From: Stomoxys calcitrans
Lineage: Eukaryota; Arthropoda; Insecta; Diptera; Muscidae
NCBI RefSeq assembly: GCF_963082655.1
Contig: NC_081552.1
Location: 52,491,947 to 52,555,946, forward strand
DNA: 64,000 bases
Direction: 5' to 3'
Shown here: in pieces, positions 11,346-22,893 of the stretch
Numbering within the stretch: position 1 is the stretch's first letter
Layout of the letters: each line of letters begins with the position of its first letter
The notes under the pieces: model-generated
Databases searched by the model: none
Seen by the model: only the letters and a program-made list of their open reading frames with translations
Told to the model about the DNA's origin: nothing
Made by a program: the position numbers and the translations under genes

Positions 11346-12352
11346 AACAAGGCCCGATCCACTGCGCCTTCTTTCACTCTCTTATTTTATCTGGGCCCTT
11401 TACTCAAGAAGTCAAATCGGGAGCCCTGTTTGGAGGTGACGGTACGACCTTTAAGGTATTTCGCCCAAATGTAGATATCGTATTGGTGCTCTACTCCCAA
11501 ATACCTTTCATTTGAGCCTTATATTGCTACGGTCGGTAAATATGTCCGGTATGAGGGTAAGGTGGTCTCCCATTTATCAGATTCGTGATCTAGTCTAAAA
11601 TATCTTTCGTTTGAGTCCCTTATTGTCATTGTTGGTTTATATTTCCATTTGGCGGGCTTTGGAGTTGGCGCGGCACCAATGGGAAACCAAATTTTTGTTT
11701 TTGAGTTATTATAAACAACCAAAAGTTCACTTGAATCGCCCCACCCAACTCAGAGATCTGGCGTTTTTGAAAACAGGGTAAGGGAAGGGTCTGCCCACTT
11801 AAGTTTGGATATGAGATCTACTTCATTCTCTTGGTTTTGGTGGTGGATTGGAGTAGCCAAATCCTTTGCTCCGAGAGTGGATATCAAATTCTACTCCCAA
11901 AAACCACATTTGAAGTACATCTTGCAACAGTCGGTATATATGTGTGGATTAGGGTGAGTTTATGAGGTGAGGCGTAAACACTTGGCCATAAACAGATAGG
12001 AGATTTGAGTCCTTTTTGCATAATTCACAAGTATTCCCAAATTGACCCAAAAAAAACCCCAAAACCCATAACCCAAAAAAAAAAAAATATTAGTATCGTA
12101 CTCAACTCCCAAATTTCTTTTATTTTAAGGGGAGCTTATGGGGTGTGATGACTTCCAAACACTTGGCCTTAAGGCCAAATTCGTCTTCTACTATCAAATA
12201 CCTATTATTTATTGCCATAGCAGGCAAAAATGACCGGTTTGAAGGGAGTTTAGGCGATTTTGTTTGAGACATATAATGTCAAGTATTTTGAAAGTGGCGA
12301 TCAAGATATTCAGGTCTACGGGTCTCATTCAGATCCACACTAATTAATTTTG
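11346..12352 (+). repeat. Family F, copy F5
   Basis: Has the head 'ggcccgatccactgc' plus GCGCCTTCTTTC, then blocks with 'gtgctctactcccaaatacc' and 'tttcatttgagcct', the 'ttgaatcgccccacc..ctcagagatctggcg' segment, and more blocks with an A-rich run near 12075. No ORF of interest. It ends against E8. Confidence 0.65.
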
Positions 12353-13549
12353 TATACAAACCACCACCATAGGATGGGGTATAATAATCTAGTCATTCCG
12401 TACATATATTCGAGATCGGCTCGACATTCTGAAAAGAACTAGCCATGTTCGTCCATCCGCCTGACGAAAGCACGCTAACTTTCGAAGGATAAAAGCTAGA
12501 CGCTTAAAATTTTGCACAAACATATCTTATTAATGTGGTTCGGTTGGGATTGTAAATGGGCCAAATTGGTCCACGTGGTATTTTGGTATCACTTTTTCCT
12601 GCCCTAAGTATGGTTCAAATCAGTTCATAAACTGATATAGCTTTCATATAAACCGATCGTGGATCTTGACTTCTTGACCAACTAGAGGCCGCAGTTCACA
12701 TCCGTTTTGTCTGAAATTTTGCACGATGTGTTGTGTTTTGACTTCAACCAACTGTGCTAAGTACGGTTCAAATCGCTCTATGACCTGATATAATTGCCAT
12801 ATATACCGATCTTGGATCTTGACTTCTTGAGTCAATAGAGGGCGAAGTTCTTATCCGATTTGCCTAAAATTTTGCTGTGACTTCCAACATTTGTGCTAAG
12901 TATGGTTCAAATCGGTGCATAACTCGATATAGCTGCCATGTATACCGATCTTGGATCTTGACTTCTTGAGCAGCTGGAGAGCGCAATTCTTTTCCGATTT
13001 GGCTGAAATTGTGCATGAAGTGATTTGTTATGACTTCCAACAACTGTGCTATGTATGGTTCAAATCGGTCGATTACCTGATATAGCTGCCATATTAACCG
13101 ATCTTGGATCTTGATTTCTTGAGCCAAGAATAATGATATTATTTGTCTTAAGCCTCTAGAGACCGCAATTCTTACTCGATTTTGCTGAAATTGTGTACAA
13201 CGGTTTCTATCATGACCCTCAACATACATGTTCAATATGGTGTTAATGGATTTATAGCTTGATACAGCTACCATATAAACCGATGTCACGATTATGCTTC
13301 TTGAGCCCCAATAAGGCCCAATTCTTATCTTGATGGACTGAAATATTACCCAATGACTTCTACTATGGTCTTCAATATTCAATTCACTTATTTTCCGAAT
13401 CGGACTATAACTTGATATATCTACAATAGCATAACAATTCTTATCCAGGCAAACCAGGAGGCCTAAAAAGAGATACCGCGCAAAGAACTCGATATGGTGG
13501 TGGGTATATAAGATTTGTCCCGGCCGAACTTAGCACGCTCTGATTTGTT
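12353..13549 (+). mobile_element. DINE-1-like element E8 (class A, complete)
   Basis: Head 'tatacaaaccaccaccatag', a slightly reduced core (acatatattcgagatcgg), four to five diverged monomers, then 'gatatggtggtgggtatata', CCCGGCCGAA and TTAGCACGCTCTGATTTGTT. The 172-codon open frame on the minus strand (12864-13382) is a product of stop-poor monomers, not a gene. Confidence 0.85.
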
Positions 13550-13604
13550 GAGCTATAAAATATGACCGTTTTTCAACAAGACTTTATATGACGGAAACAA
13601 TTTT

Positions 13605-14551
13605 TATACCCACCACTATAGGATAGGGGGTGTATTAATTTAGTCATTTTGTTTGCAACACATCGAAATATCTATTTCCGACCCTATGAAGTATATATAT
13701 TTCGGGTCGTCTTAAAATTCTAAAGCTATTTAACGATGTCCGTGTGTCTGTTCGTCCGTCCGTCTGTTGTAATCACTCTACAGCCTTCAAAAATTGAGAT
13801 ATTGAGGTGAAATTTGGCACAGATACCTCTTTTTGCTGCACACAGTTGAAGTTCTTGAACGGGTCAAATCGGACCATATTTGGATATAGCTGACATGTAG
13901 AACGATCTAGCGATTTAGGGTCTTAAGCCAAGAAAAGCTGCATTTATTACCCGATGTTGCTGAAATTTGAAACAGTGAGTTGGTTCAGATCGGACTATAT
14001 TTAGATATAGCTGCCATATAGACCGATCTGGAACCCATAAAAGCTGCATTTAAGACCCGATTTCGTTGAAATTTGAAACAGTGAGTTACTTAAAGGCTCC
14101 TGACATCTGTCCCAAATATGGTTCAGATGGGGCTATATTTAGATATAGCTGCTATATAGATCGATCTGATGGGTAAGCGTCTGAAGCCCATAAAAGCTGC
14201 ATTTATTACCCGATTTTAGTGAAATTGTAAACATTGAGTTGTTCTAAACATCCTAACATCCGCCCAAAATATGGTTCAGATCGGACTATATATAGATATA
14301 GCTGCCACGTAGACCGATCTGCACGATTTAGTTGAAATTGAAAATAATAATCCAACCCATTTATGATCTAAATCAGATTATATAGATATAGCTGCCATAT
14401 AGAGCGATCTTCCAATTTAGGGCCTAAATCCGATGAAAAGCGGATTTAATGCATGATTTTGTAGGGACTGGTATTTGTGTTTGCTTTCTCGGGACCTGAA
14501 TAAAATAAGATCGAGACCAGCTACTATTTAAATATAGCTGTGGATATGATA
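13605..14551 (+). mobile_element. DINE-1-like element E9 (class B, 3'-truncated)
   Basis: Head 'tatacccaccactataggat', then 'tttccgaccctatgaagtat', TCGTCCGTCCGTCTGTTG and class B monomers (gctgccatatagaccgatct, cccataaaagctgcattt). From about 14440 the sequence decays. The reversed element E10 begins near 14552. Confidence 0.78.
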
Positions 14552-15461
14552 GTGGCGTTCGGCTGGGCAGAATCTTGGGAACCGCCACCATGGAATCTTC
14601 TAAAAATTTACACAAAATAAATTTAGTTGAGGGTTATAATTCAATAAAAATTAATGAAAAAAAAATTACTGTTAATCTAGTAAAAATTAAAGCTTCTAAG
14701 AACCGAACAAGGATCGAGAGACGAGTTTATATGGGAGCTATATCAGGTTATACACTGATTTGGACTGTATTCGGCACAGTTGTTGGAAGTCATAATAGAA
14801 CACCGCATGCAAAATTTCAGCCAAATCAGACAAAATATTGCGGCTTTCAGGGGTTAAAGATGTCAAATCGGGAGATCGGTTTATATGGGAGCTATATCAG
14901 GTTATAGACCGATTTAGACCATACTTAGAACAGTTATTGGAAGCTATTGAAGAACACTACATGCAAAATGTCAGCCAAATCGGACAAAAATTCCAGCTTC
15001 CATGGGCTCAAGAAATCACATCGGGAGATCGGTTTATATGGAAGCTATAACAGGTTACAGACCGATTTGAACCGTAGAGTTATTATAAGTCATAACAAAA
15101 CACAGTGTGCAAAATCTCAGCCAAATCGAACAAAATTTGCGGCTTCCAGGGGCTCAGGAACTCAAATCGGGGGATCGGTTTATATGGGAGCTATATCCAA
15201 ATTTGAACCTATATGGCCCATTTGCAATCCTCATCGACCTACATCAATATTAGGTATGTGTGCAAATTTTTCAAGGGGCAAGCGGCGCTTTTTACAGCTA
15301 TCGTGATTTCGACAAACCGACGGACGGACATGGTTAGATCGACTCTGAATGTAGAGACGATCAAGAATATATATACTTTATGGGGTTTTAGACGAATATT
15401 TCGAGGTGCGGCAAACGGAATGACTAGAGTAGTATACCCCCATCCTATAATGGGGGGTATA
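14552..15461 (-). mobile_element. DINE-1-like element E10 (class A)
   Basis: Starts with a weak hairpin (ttcggctgggcagaa) and 'accgccaccatggaatcttc', the E7/E16 tail subtype. Four minus-strand monomers follow (gatcggtttatatgggagct), then GACGGACGGACATGG, the core and the head 'tacccccatcctataatggg'. A 'long' ORF series on the plus strand here is monomer-derived. Confidence 0.8.
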
Positions 15462-15469
15462 ACAAAATA

Positions 15470-15540
15470 GGATGATTAATATTTCCATGGTGGTGGGTAT
15501 CCAAAGTTCGGCACGGCCGAACTTAAACGTTTTTACTTGT
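15470..15540 (+). mobile_element. DINE-1-like 3'-end fragment E11
   Basis: Only the last ~70 bp are present: 'atggtggtgggtatcc', hairpin TTCGGCACGGCCGAA, and 'cgtttttacttgt'. The final T abuts TATACCC of E12, giving a direct head-to-tail joint. Confidence 0.8.
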
Positions 15541-15966
15541 TATACCCTCCACCATAGAAGGGGGTATAATATTTTCGTCATTCGTTTATAATACCTCGAA
15601 ATATGCGTCTAAGACCCCATAAAGTATATATATTCTTGATCGTCTCATTCTCTAAAGTATATATTGGGATGCCCAAAATGTAATTGCGGATTTTCTAAAA
15701 GAAATTAAATGCTTTTTTAATAAAACTTAGAATGAACTTTAATTAAATATACTTTTTTTAGACTTTTTTTCTAAAGCAAGCTAAAAGTAACAGCTGATAA
15801 TTGACAGAAGAAAGAATGCAATTACAGAGCCACAAGCTGTGAAAAAATTTATCAACGCCGACTATATGAAAAATCCGCAATTACTTTTTGGTCAATATAT
15901 TCTTGAGCTTCTCGAAGGGCGCAATTCTTATCCGATTTGGTTGAAAATTTAGCATGAAGTGTTTTT
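15541..15966 (+). mobile_element. DINE-1-like fragment E12 carrying a MITE
   Basis: Head 'tataccctccaccatagaag' and the core up to TTCTTGATCGTC, then MITE M1. A short class A monomer piece follows (cttctcgaagggcgcaattc). It is replaced at 15967 by a new complete head (E13), again head to tail. Confidence 0.8.
15664..15895 (+). mobile_element. MITE M1 (mariner-like ends)
   Basis: 232 bp flanked by TA. It starts TTGGGATGCCCAAAATGTAA and ends TCCGCAATTACTTTTTGG. The inner TIR part AATTGCGGA/TCCGCAATT is shared with M2 and M3. The interior (aagctgtgaaaaaatttatc, aacgccgactatatg) is noncoding. Right terminus lacks the last five bases seen in M2. Confidence 0.85.
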
Positions 15967-17211
15967 TATACCCTCCACCATAAGATGGGGGGTATACTAA
16001 TTTCGTCATTCTGTTTGTAACTACTCGAAATATTCGTCTGAGACCCCATAAAGTACATATATTTTTGATCGTCGTGACATTTTATGTCGATCTAGCCATG
16101 TCCGTCCGTCTGTCCGTCCGTCCGTCCGTCTGTCTGTCGAAAGCACGCAAACTTCCGAAGGAGTAAAGCTAGCCGCTTGAAATTTTGCACAAATACTTCT
16201 TATTAGTGTAGGTCGGTTGGTATTGTAAATGAGCCATATCCGTCCATGTTTTGATATAGCTGCCATATAAACCGATCTTGGGTCTTGACTTCTTGAGCCT
16301 CTAGAGTGCGCAATTCTTATCCGATTGGAATGGAATTTTGCACGACATGTTTTGTTATGATACCCAACAACTGTGCCAAGTATGGTTTAAATCGGTCCAT
16401 AGCCTGATATAGCTGCCATATAAACCGATCTTGGGTCTTGACTTCTTGAGCCTCTAGAGGGCATATTTCTTATCCGATTTGAATGAATTTTTGCACGAAG
16501 TATTTCGTTATAATATCCAACAACTGTGCCAAGTATGGTTGAAATCGGTGCACGACATGTTTTGTTATGACATCCAACAACTGTTCCGAGTATGGTTCAA
16601 ATCGGCCCATAACTTGATATAGCTGTCATATAAACAGATCTGGGGATTTGACTTCTTGAGCTTCTAGAGGGCGCAATTCCTATCCGATTTGGCTGCAATT
16701 TTGCATGACGTATTTTATTTTTACTTTCAACAACTGTGTCAAATAAGGTTTAAATCGGTACATAACCTGATATAGCTGCCATATAAACCGATCTAGGATC
16801 TTGACTTCTTGACCCCTAGAGGTCGCAATTATTATCCGATATGCCTGAAGTTTTGTACGATGGATCCTCTCATGACCATCAACAAACGTGTTTATTATGG
16901 TTTGAATCGGTCTATAGCCCGATACAGCTCCCATATAAATCGATCTCTCTATTTTACTTCTTGAGCCCACAAAGAGCGCAATTCTTATTCGAATTGGCTG
17001 ACATTTTACACAGGTCTCCAACATAAATATAATTTAATTGTGGTCCAAACCGGACCATATCTTAATATCGCTCTAATAGCAGAGCAAATCTTCTCTTATA
17101 TCCTTTTTTTTGCCTAAGAAGAGATGCCGGGAAAAGAACTCGACAAATGCGATCCATGGTGGAGGGTATATAAGATTCGGCCCGGCCGAACTTAGCACGC
17201 TTTTACTTGTT
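15967..17211 (+). mobile_element. DINE-1-like element E13 (class A, complete)
   Basis: Head 'tataccctccaccataagat', a core with a long CCGTCCGTCTGTC run, five to six monomers, then 'gatgccgggaaaagaactcg', 'ggagggtatataagattcgg' and CCCGGCCGAACTTAGCACGC with the TTTTACTTGT end. It is closely related to E5, E18, E21 and E32. A rearranged second tail follows at once. Confidence 0.92.
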
Positions 17212-18588
17212 TTACTTGAAAATGTCTTTCAAAGAACTTGACGAATGCGATCCATGGTGGAGGGTATATAAGATTCGGCCCTGCCGAACAATTGCGACCT
17301 CTAGGGATCAAGAAGTCAAGATCCCAGATCGGTTTATATGGCAGCTATATCAGGTTATGGACCGATTTAAACGTTATTTGACACAGTTGTTGAAAGTAAG
17401 AATAAAATACGTCATGCTAAATTTCAGCCAAATCGGATAAGAATTGGGCCCTCTAGAAGCTCAAGAAGTAAAATCCCCAGATCTGTTTATATGACAGCTA
17501 TATCAGGTTATGGCTTATTATTATACAATATGGCTAAAATTTGGCATATGTCGTTTTGGACTTCCAACAATTGTTCCAAGTATGGTCTAAATCGGTATAT
17601 AATCTGATATAGCTGCCATATATACCGATCTCCTAGTTTCACTTTTTGAGCCTCTGAAGGGCGCAATTATTACTCGATTTGACTGAAATTTTGGAGGTGG
17701 TGTTTTTCTATGACTGGTGTTTTTTTACTTGAAAAAGTCTTTCAAAGAACTTGACGAATGCGATCCATGTTGGAGGGTATATAAGATTCGGCCCTGCCGA
17801 ACAATTGCGACCTCTAGGGATCAAGAAGTCAAGATCCCAGATCGGTTTATATGGCAGCTATATCAGGTTATGGACCGATTTAAACGTTATTTGACACAGT
17901 TGTTGAAAGTAAGAATAAAATACGTCATGCAAAACTTCAGCCAAATCGGATAAAAATTGGGCCCCCTAGAAGCTCAAGAAGTAAAATCCCCAGATCTGTT
18001 TATATGACAGCTATATCAGGTTATTTGCCGATTTGAACCATACTTGGCACAGTTGTTGGATGTCATAACAAAATACTACGTGCCAAAATTCATTCAAATC
18101 GGATAAGAATTGCGCACTCTAAAGGCTCAAGAAGTCAAGACACAAGATCGGTTTATATGGCAGCTATATCAGGTTAGAGACCGATTTGAACCATACTTGC
18201 CACAGCTATTGGATATCATAACAAAAAAACGTCGTGCAAAATTTCATTCTAATCGGATAAGAATTGCGCACTCTAGAGGCTTAAGAAGTCAAGACCCAAA
18301 TTCGGTTAAATATAAAATATGGACCGATATGGCCCATTTGCAATACCAACCGACCTACACTAATAAGAATTATTTGTGCAAAATTTCAAGCGGCTAGCTT
18401 TACTCCTTCGGAAGTTAGCGTGCTTTCGACAGACAGACGGACGGACGGACAGACGGACGGACGGACAGACGGACGGACATGGCTAGATCGACATAAAATT
18501 TCGCGACGATCAAGAATATATATACTTTATGGGGTCTCAGACGAATATTTCGAGTAGTTACAAACAGAATGACGAAATTAGTATACCC
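17212..18588 (-). mobile_element. Rearranged DINE composite E14
   Basis: A plus-strand tail fragment (ctttcaaagaacttgacgaa to 'gccctgccgaac') is fused to minus-strand class A monomers. The ~300-bp fusion recurs at 17725-18023, offset by 513 bp, with about 214 bp of plus-oriented monomer sequence between copies. The second copy continues as minus monomers through a GACGGACGG run to a truncated head at 'gtataccc'. With E13 it makes a tail-to-tail inverted pair. Confidence 0.8.
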
Positions 18589-18745
18589 AACCTAGTGAAA
18601 TTTGGCGCGAAAGTTTCTCCTATGATTCTTCTTACCGCTAGTGAATTTTATACAATACCGCTAGTGAATTTCATGCAATTGCAAGCGCATTTATCAACCG
18701 ATCTTCTCAAAATTGTGCACAAGTATTTCCTCTATGACTCTTAAA
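18589..18745 (+). mobile_element. Class C DINE monomer remnant
   Basis: 'ctagtgaaatttggc', 'gctagtgaattt', 'gcaagcgcatttatcaacc' and 'tcttctcaaaattgtgcaca' match the class C monomers at 42.1-42.8 kb and 62.2-63.9 kb. No ends are present. Confidence 0.6.
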
Positions 18746-19560
18746 GTACAATATGTACGGTGTTTGGTTGACATTCTACATAGAACAAGATATTTTAATA
18801 AAATTTTTCCAAACAACGAAATTTTATGCAATGTTTTAAGACAAAATTTCAATGAATTATTTTCTAAAGCTTAAACTTTTAATAAAATTTTGTCTTAAGT
18901 ATAAAATTTTTTCCAAAACATTAAATATTAATGAAATTTTTTCCAAACGCCAAATATTAATGAATTTTTTTTAGCAAAATTTTAACGCAATTTTTTCTAT
19001 AGAATTTTTAAATTTAATCCTTTTTAAAACAAATATTGAATAAAAATACAGAACTTCAAGGGCATTTTTTAAGATAGTATTTCAAAGAAATTTTTAGAGA
19101 CTAATATTAATTGATATTTTATTTTTTAACTTTTCTGAAGGCAAAATTTCAATGAGATTTTTTTCTCAAGGCAAAATTTTAATGACATGTTTTAACGACA
19201 AAATTTTAATGCAAGTTTTTCTTAACACAAAAATTCTATGAATTTTTTTTCTTAAGACAAAAATTTAAACTAAAGTTTCTTTAGGTAAAATTATAAAGAT
19301 TTTTTTTCTTGAGGTAATATTTTTATTAAACTTTCTGTTTATTTTTTAAATTTCAATGCTTATATTTCAAATATGATAGATTCAAATGAAAAACTGAACT
19401 CGATTTTTATTTACGAAATATCGATAAAAAAAATTTCAAGAAAAAACAAAACGACTTGCAGCTTGAATTTAAAAACAGCAAAATTTAATACAACAGTCGA
19501 CTAAAAATATAATAACATTTAATTTTTTTATTCTGAAAGACTTTTAGATTTAAATTTTTT
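18746..19560. repeat. Decayed AT-rich short-period repeat
   Basis: Strongly A/T-rich with recurring 'aaaattttaatg', 'ttttcttaagacaaaattt' and 'aaatattaatgaa' pieces at roughly 30-bp intervals. It resembles the 60549-61075 tract and is probably a degenerated short satellite. No coding content. Confidence 0.55.
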
Positions 19561-20053
19561 CAATTTCAAGTTTTTTGCCTGTTAGAGCGAAGATCTTTAA
19601 ATTTTAAAATTTTTGTTTGTTTCTCTTTCGAGGCGAGCTCAATGATCGGAGATGTAAATGGAAAAGGAAAGCCAAAGATAGTAACACACACCAATCACTG
19701 TGAGACGCGTTTTGTCTTGAGTTAGAAGTCTTTTCAACCATATAAGGTGTGATGACTTCAAGGGCGGTGTGTTGGTATGTTGTATTTGAATCGTATTTAT
19801 AGCGAAAACGCATCTATGATACAACTACCACATTAGCCAAGCTCGACAACCCTGCCTATTTGCTGTTCTTTTCCCAATGCATGTATTTTTATATAATGAC
19901 AGATATTCCGTCTGTTCTTCCGTACTACACATGATTTTGTTCATCTTTTGGAAGTTGTATTGATGGCTTCGAACGCTAAGACAACGGCAACGGCTCTCGC
20001 TGTTACTCCGTGTGGCCAGGTTCGAATCCTGGCCGGGCTCTGACGAATTTTTC
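19561..20053 (+). repeat. Repeat G, copy 1 (B-box-like 3' end)
   Basis: First of two ~493-bp tandem copies. Near its 3' end it holds the exact Pol III B-box-like string GGTTCGAATCC inside a tRNA-type T arm (CCAGG-TTCGAAT-CCTGG, 5-bp stem and 7-base loop), then CCGGGCTCTGACGAA. No partner for a complete acceptor stem and no clear D or anticodon arm is seen, so it is not a functional tRNA. A tRNA-related SINE-like element is one possibility. Confidence 0.6.
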
Positions 20054-20554
20054 ATTTTTCAAGTTTTTTGTCTGTTAGGGCGAGATCATTAAATTTTACA
20101 ATTTTTATTTGTTTCTTTTTCGAGACGAGCTCAATGTTCGGAGATGCAAATGGAAAAGGAAAGCCAAAGATAGCAACACACACCAACCACTATGGGACGC
20201 GTTTCGTCTTTGGTTAGAAAACTTTTCAACCATATTAGGTGTGACGGCTTCAAAGGCCGTGCGTTAGTGTGTTGTATTTGAATCGAATTAATAGCGAAAA
20301 CGCATCTATGTTACAATTACCACATTAACCAAGCTCAATAACCATGCTAATTAGCTGTACATCTCCCAATGCATGCATATTTGTGTAATGACAGACATTC
20401 TGTCTGTGGCAAATTACACTTCTTTCGTACTACACATGATTTTGTTCATCTGTTGGAAGTTGTATTGATGGCTTCGAACGCTAGACAACGGCAACGGCTA
20501 TCGCTATTGCTCCGTGTACCCAGGTTCGAATCCCGGCCGGGCTCTGCCGAATTT
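20054..20554 (+). repeat. Repeat G, copy 2
   Basis: Follows copy 1 directly, with the same order of landmarks: 'gttttttgtctgttaggg', 'cgagacgagctcaatg', 'aaaggaaagccaaagata', 'agcgaaaacgcatctatg', 'gtactacacatgattttg'. It ends with a T arm in which CCTGG has become CCCGG (caggttcgaatcccgg). DINE element E15 starts directly at its terminal GAATTTTT. Confidence 0.65.
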
Positions 20555-20911
20555 TTATACCCACCACCGAAGAATGGGGGTATATTTATGTTGTCATTGC
20601 GTTTGCAACACATCGAAATATCCATTTCCGACCCTATAAAGTATACATATTCTTCATCAGCGTAAAAATCTAAGACGATCTAGAGATGCCCGTCCGCCTG
20701 TCTGTTGTCTATAGTCTTTAAAAATAGAGATATTGAACTGAAACTTTGCACAGATTCTTTTTTTTGTCCATAAGCAGTTTAAGTTCGAAGATGGGCTAAA
20801 TCGGACTATATCTTGATATAGCCCCCATATAGACCGATCGGCCGATTTAGGGTCTTAGGCCCATAAAAGCCACATTTCCGATTTTGCTGAAATTTGGGAC
20901 AGTGAGTTGTT
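20555..20911 (+). mobile_element. DINE-1-like fragment E15 (class B, 5' part)
   Basis: Head 'tatacccaccaccgaagaat', 'tttccgaccctataaagtat', a CCGTCCGCCTGTCTG run and one class B monomer (ggcccataaaagccacattt). It is cut at 'gacagtgagttgt' by the reversed G copy. Its tail may be the E16 fragment beyond. Confidence 0.8.
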
Positions 20912-21152
20912 GGAGTAACAGCGAGAGCCGTTGCCGTTGTCTAGCGTTCAAAGCCATCAATACGACTTCCTACAGATGCACAAAATCATGTGTAGTACGG
21001 TAGAAGTGTAATTTGCCACAGACAGAATATCTGTCATTACACAAAATTACATGCATTGAGAAAACGTACAGCTAATAGACAGGGTTGTCGAGCGTGGTAA
21101 ATGTGGTAATTGTATCATTGTTTTCGCTATTAATACGATTCAAATACAATAA
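20912..21152 (-). repeat. Repeat G, copy 3 (inverted, partial)
   Basis: The reverse complement of about half of G (gtcattacacaaaattacatgc, ttttcgctattaatacgatt) lies inside a DINE element. It starts just inside the B-box region, so the tRNA-like arm is absent. It forms an inverted pair with copy 2 around E15. Confidence 0.75.
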
Positions 21153-21254
21153 AATTATGCCCTTCAACAAAATTTATTTTGCATAAAATGTTAGCAGAAA
21201 TCATGGTGGTGTCTTCCCAAGATTCGGCCCGGCCGAACTTTGCACGCTTTTACT
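21153..21254 (+). mobile_element. DINE-1-like 3'-end fragment E16
   Basis: The tail of the E7/E10 subtype: 'aaaattatgcccttcaacaa', 'aatcatggtggtg', a perfect TTCGGCCCGGCCGAA hairpin, and TTTGCACGCTTTTACTT. Probably the far end of the element begun by E15 or of a related one. Confidence 0.75.
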
Positions 21255-22840
21255 TCATATTGCGTAGCTACATTTGCTTGGAAGTTGTCTATTGCAATTC
21301 GATTCATTTCAAATATTATTCATACATCATTACTCATTCCATAACGGCAATCTAGTTAATCTTAGAGAGATTCAGTTTTAATTTATTATTTGGAGCCATT
21401 TCCCCCATCCCAATTCCAAAGGCTGGCATATTTTCGCTCCTTTGGGGGTACAATAAAATTCATCACTGCCTAGTTACCCTAGACAACTTGAAGGAGAGGG
21501 GGAAATAATGAAAAAAAGAAAAATGCTACAAAAGTTCAATTTATAGTTCAACACCCTTAGAGCCATACAATTGGACCCCAAAAACAAATACTAAGCTGGC
21601 TAAGAGAGGGGGAAGAAAACCTCATCATAGCACTCATCATCAGCCTCCATATAATTGTCATGTTATTCCCCCCTCATCAAAGAATGGGGTGGAAAACACC
21701 ATCCCCAAAATTCGTGTAGACATTGAATAATAACATTTGGCCAAGACCTTGAAATAAAAGAAGTTTGCTACACTGTCTGAGTCTAAAGGTTTGCGGAAGG
21801 GGGAAATTGGGGAATCCCTGCCACACAAATAGCCGGTAGATTTTACATAGAAATTACACAAAGACTACCGGCAAATTCTACAGCCTTTGTGTTGGCCCTC
21901 AAAGCCTAAAAAGTATGCAATGATTCGGTAAACTTTGTTTTACGACAACCACGACGTTGTGTCGGAGTAAAACTTTTTGTTTTTTGCGCTTTGTCTTTTT
22001 GGTTTAGGATTTCGTTTTGCTATTTTGTAATTCCATAAACGTTGTTCGTCATCCGTTTTATATTCCATTGAGGATTACTATGGGCTTAGGTATTGTGAAC
22101 AAAAGTTTGGTCGTCGTTTTGTAACCATTCTCCCCTGCTTTCAACCAAATGGTGGTCGCTGAGCCAACATTATCCATGCACAGGATTTCCCCTGCCTTAG
22201 CTCAATGTGAAGGTATGACTCACCAACCCCAAATTCACTCTGACGCATTTCTATGCTGCCAAAGGTATGGTTCGAAACATTTTTTTGCATTCTAAATATC
22301 TTTGGTGTTGAAAAATTACATTGCACTTGTCTCGCTGTTGCCAGTTGAACTTTGGAGGGCACAGGCGAAATGGGGAGGGTTTTTTGTTTCGGGGTTGTTT
22401 TCTATGGCACATAGTCCCCTTGGGATTTAGCTACAGTCCAAAGACAATTGCAGAGCTCATAACACCACATGTTCAAGTTTTCAATTGCATTCCCCCACTT
22501 TGTTTGGTATTTTTGACACTCTTCTCTTAAGCGATTAGATTTTATCTTTGCCTCTGAATGGATGGCCCAACGAATTGTTTCAGACGAGTTGCCATTTGAT
22601 GAGGCGCAAAGTTGTGGAATTTATTTAGTTAAAGTTCGTTGTAGTCGTTCCATTCCCACTACGTATTTATTTGCTGGCAGTTAAATTAAAAACGCAGAAG
22701 CTGTGAGCCGTTAAGTGGATTTTCGGAAAATTAATGATCATCTATTAAAATTGACTTTTTGGTTATAATTATTGGCAAGTAGGATAGGGCTGCGATTTGA
22801 ACTAAGGGTGATTCAACTCAACAAAGGTATAAGAGATGAA
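21255..22840. other. Intergenic DNA, no gene recognised
   Basis: Not obviously repetitive within this window. Short open frames (about 70 codons) on both strands look like chance frames. No RNA-gene or family signature seen. Confidence 0.5.
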
Positions 22841-22893
22841 AAGGAAATTTTTGTATGAAAAAATATCATCACAGGCACAAAAATATTTACAAG
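22841..22893. repeat. Left remnant of the 'gtatcacaaagtgaa' satellite
   Basis: 'gaaatttttgtatgaaaaaatatcatcacaggcac' pieces resemble the satellite at 26491-26960. This suggests that the E17/E18 pair lies within that array. Confidence 0.5.

Noticed and set aside
19980..20050. A functional tRNA gene at the T-arm-like sequence
   Set aside because: T arm is good, but no matching acceptor, D or anticodon arms could be drawn.
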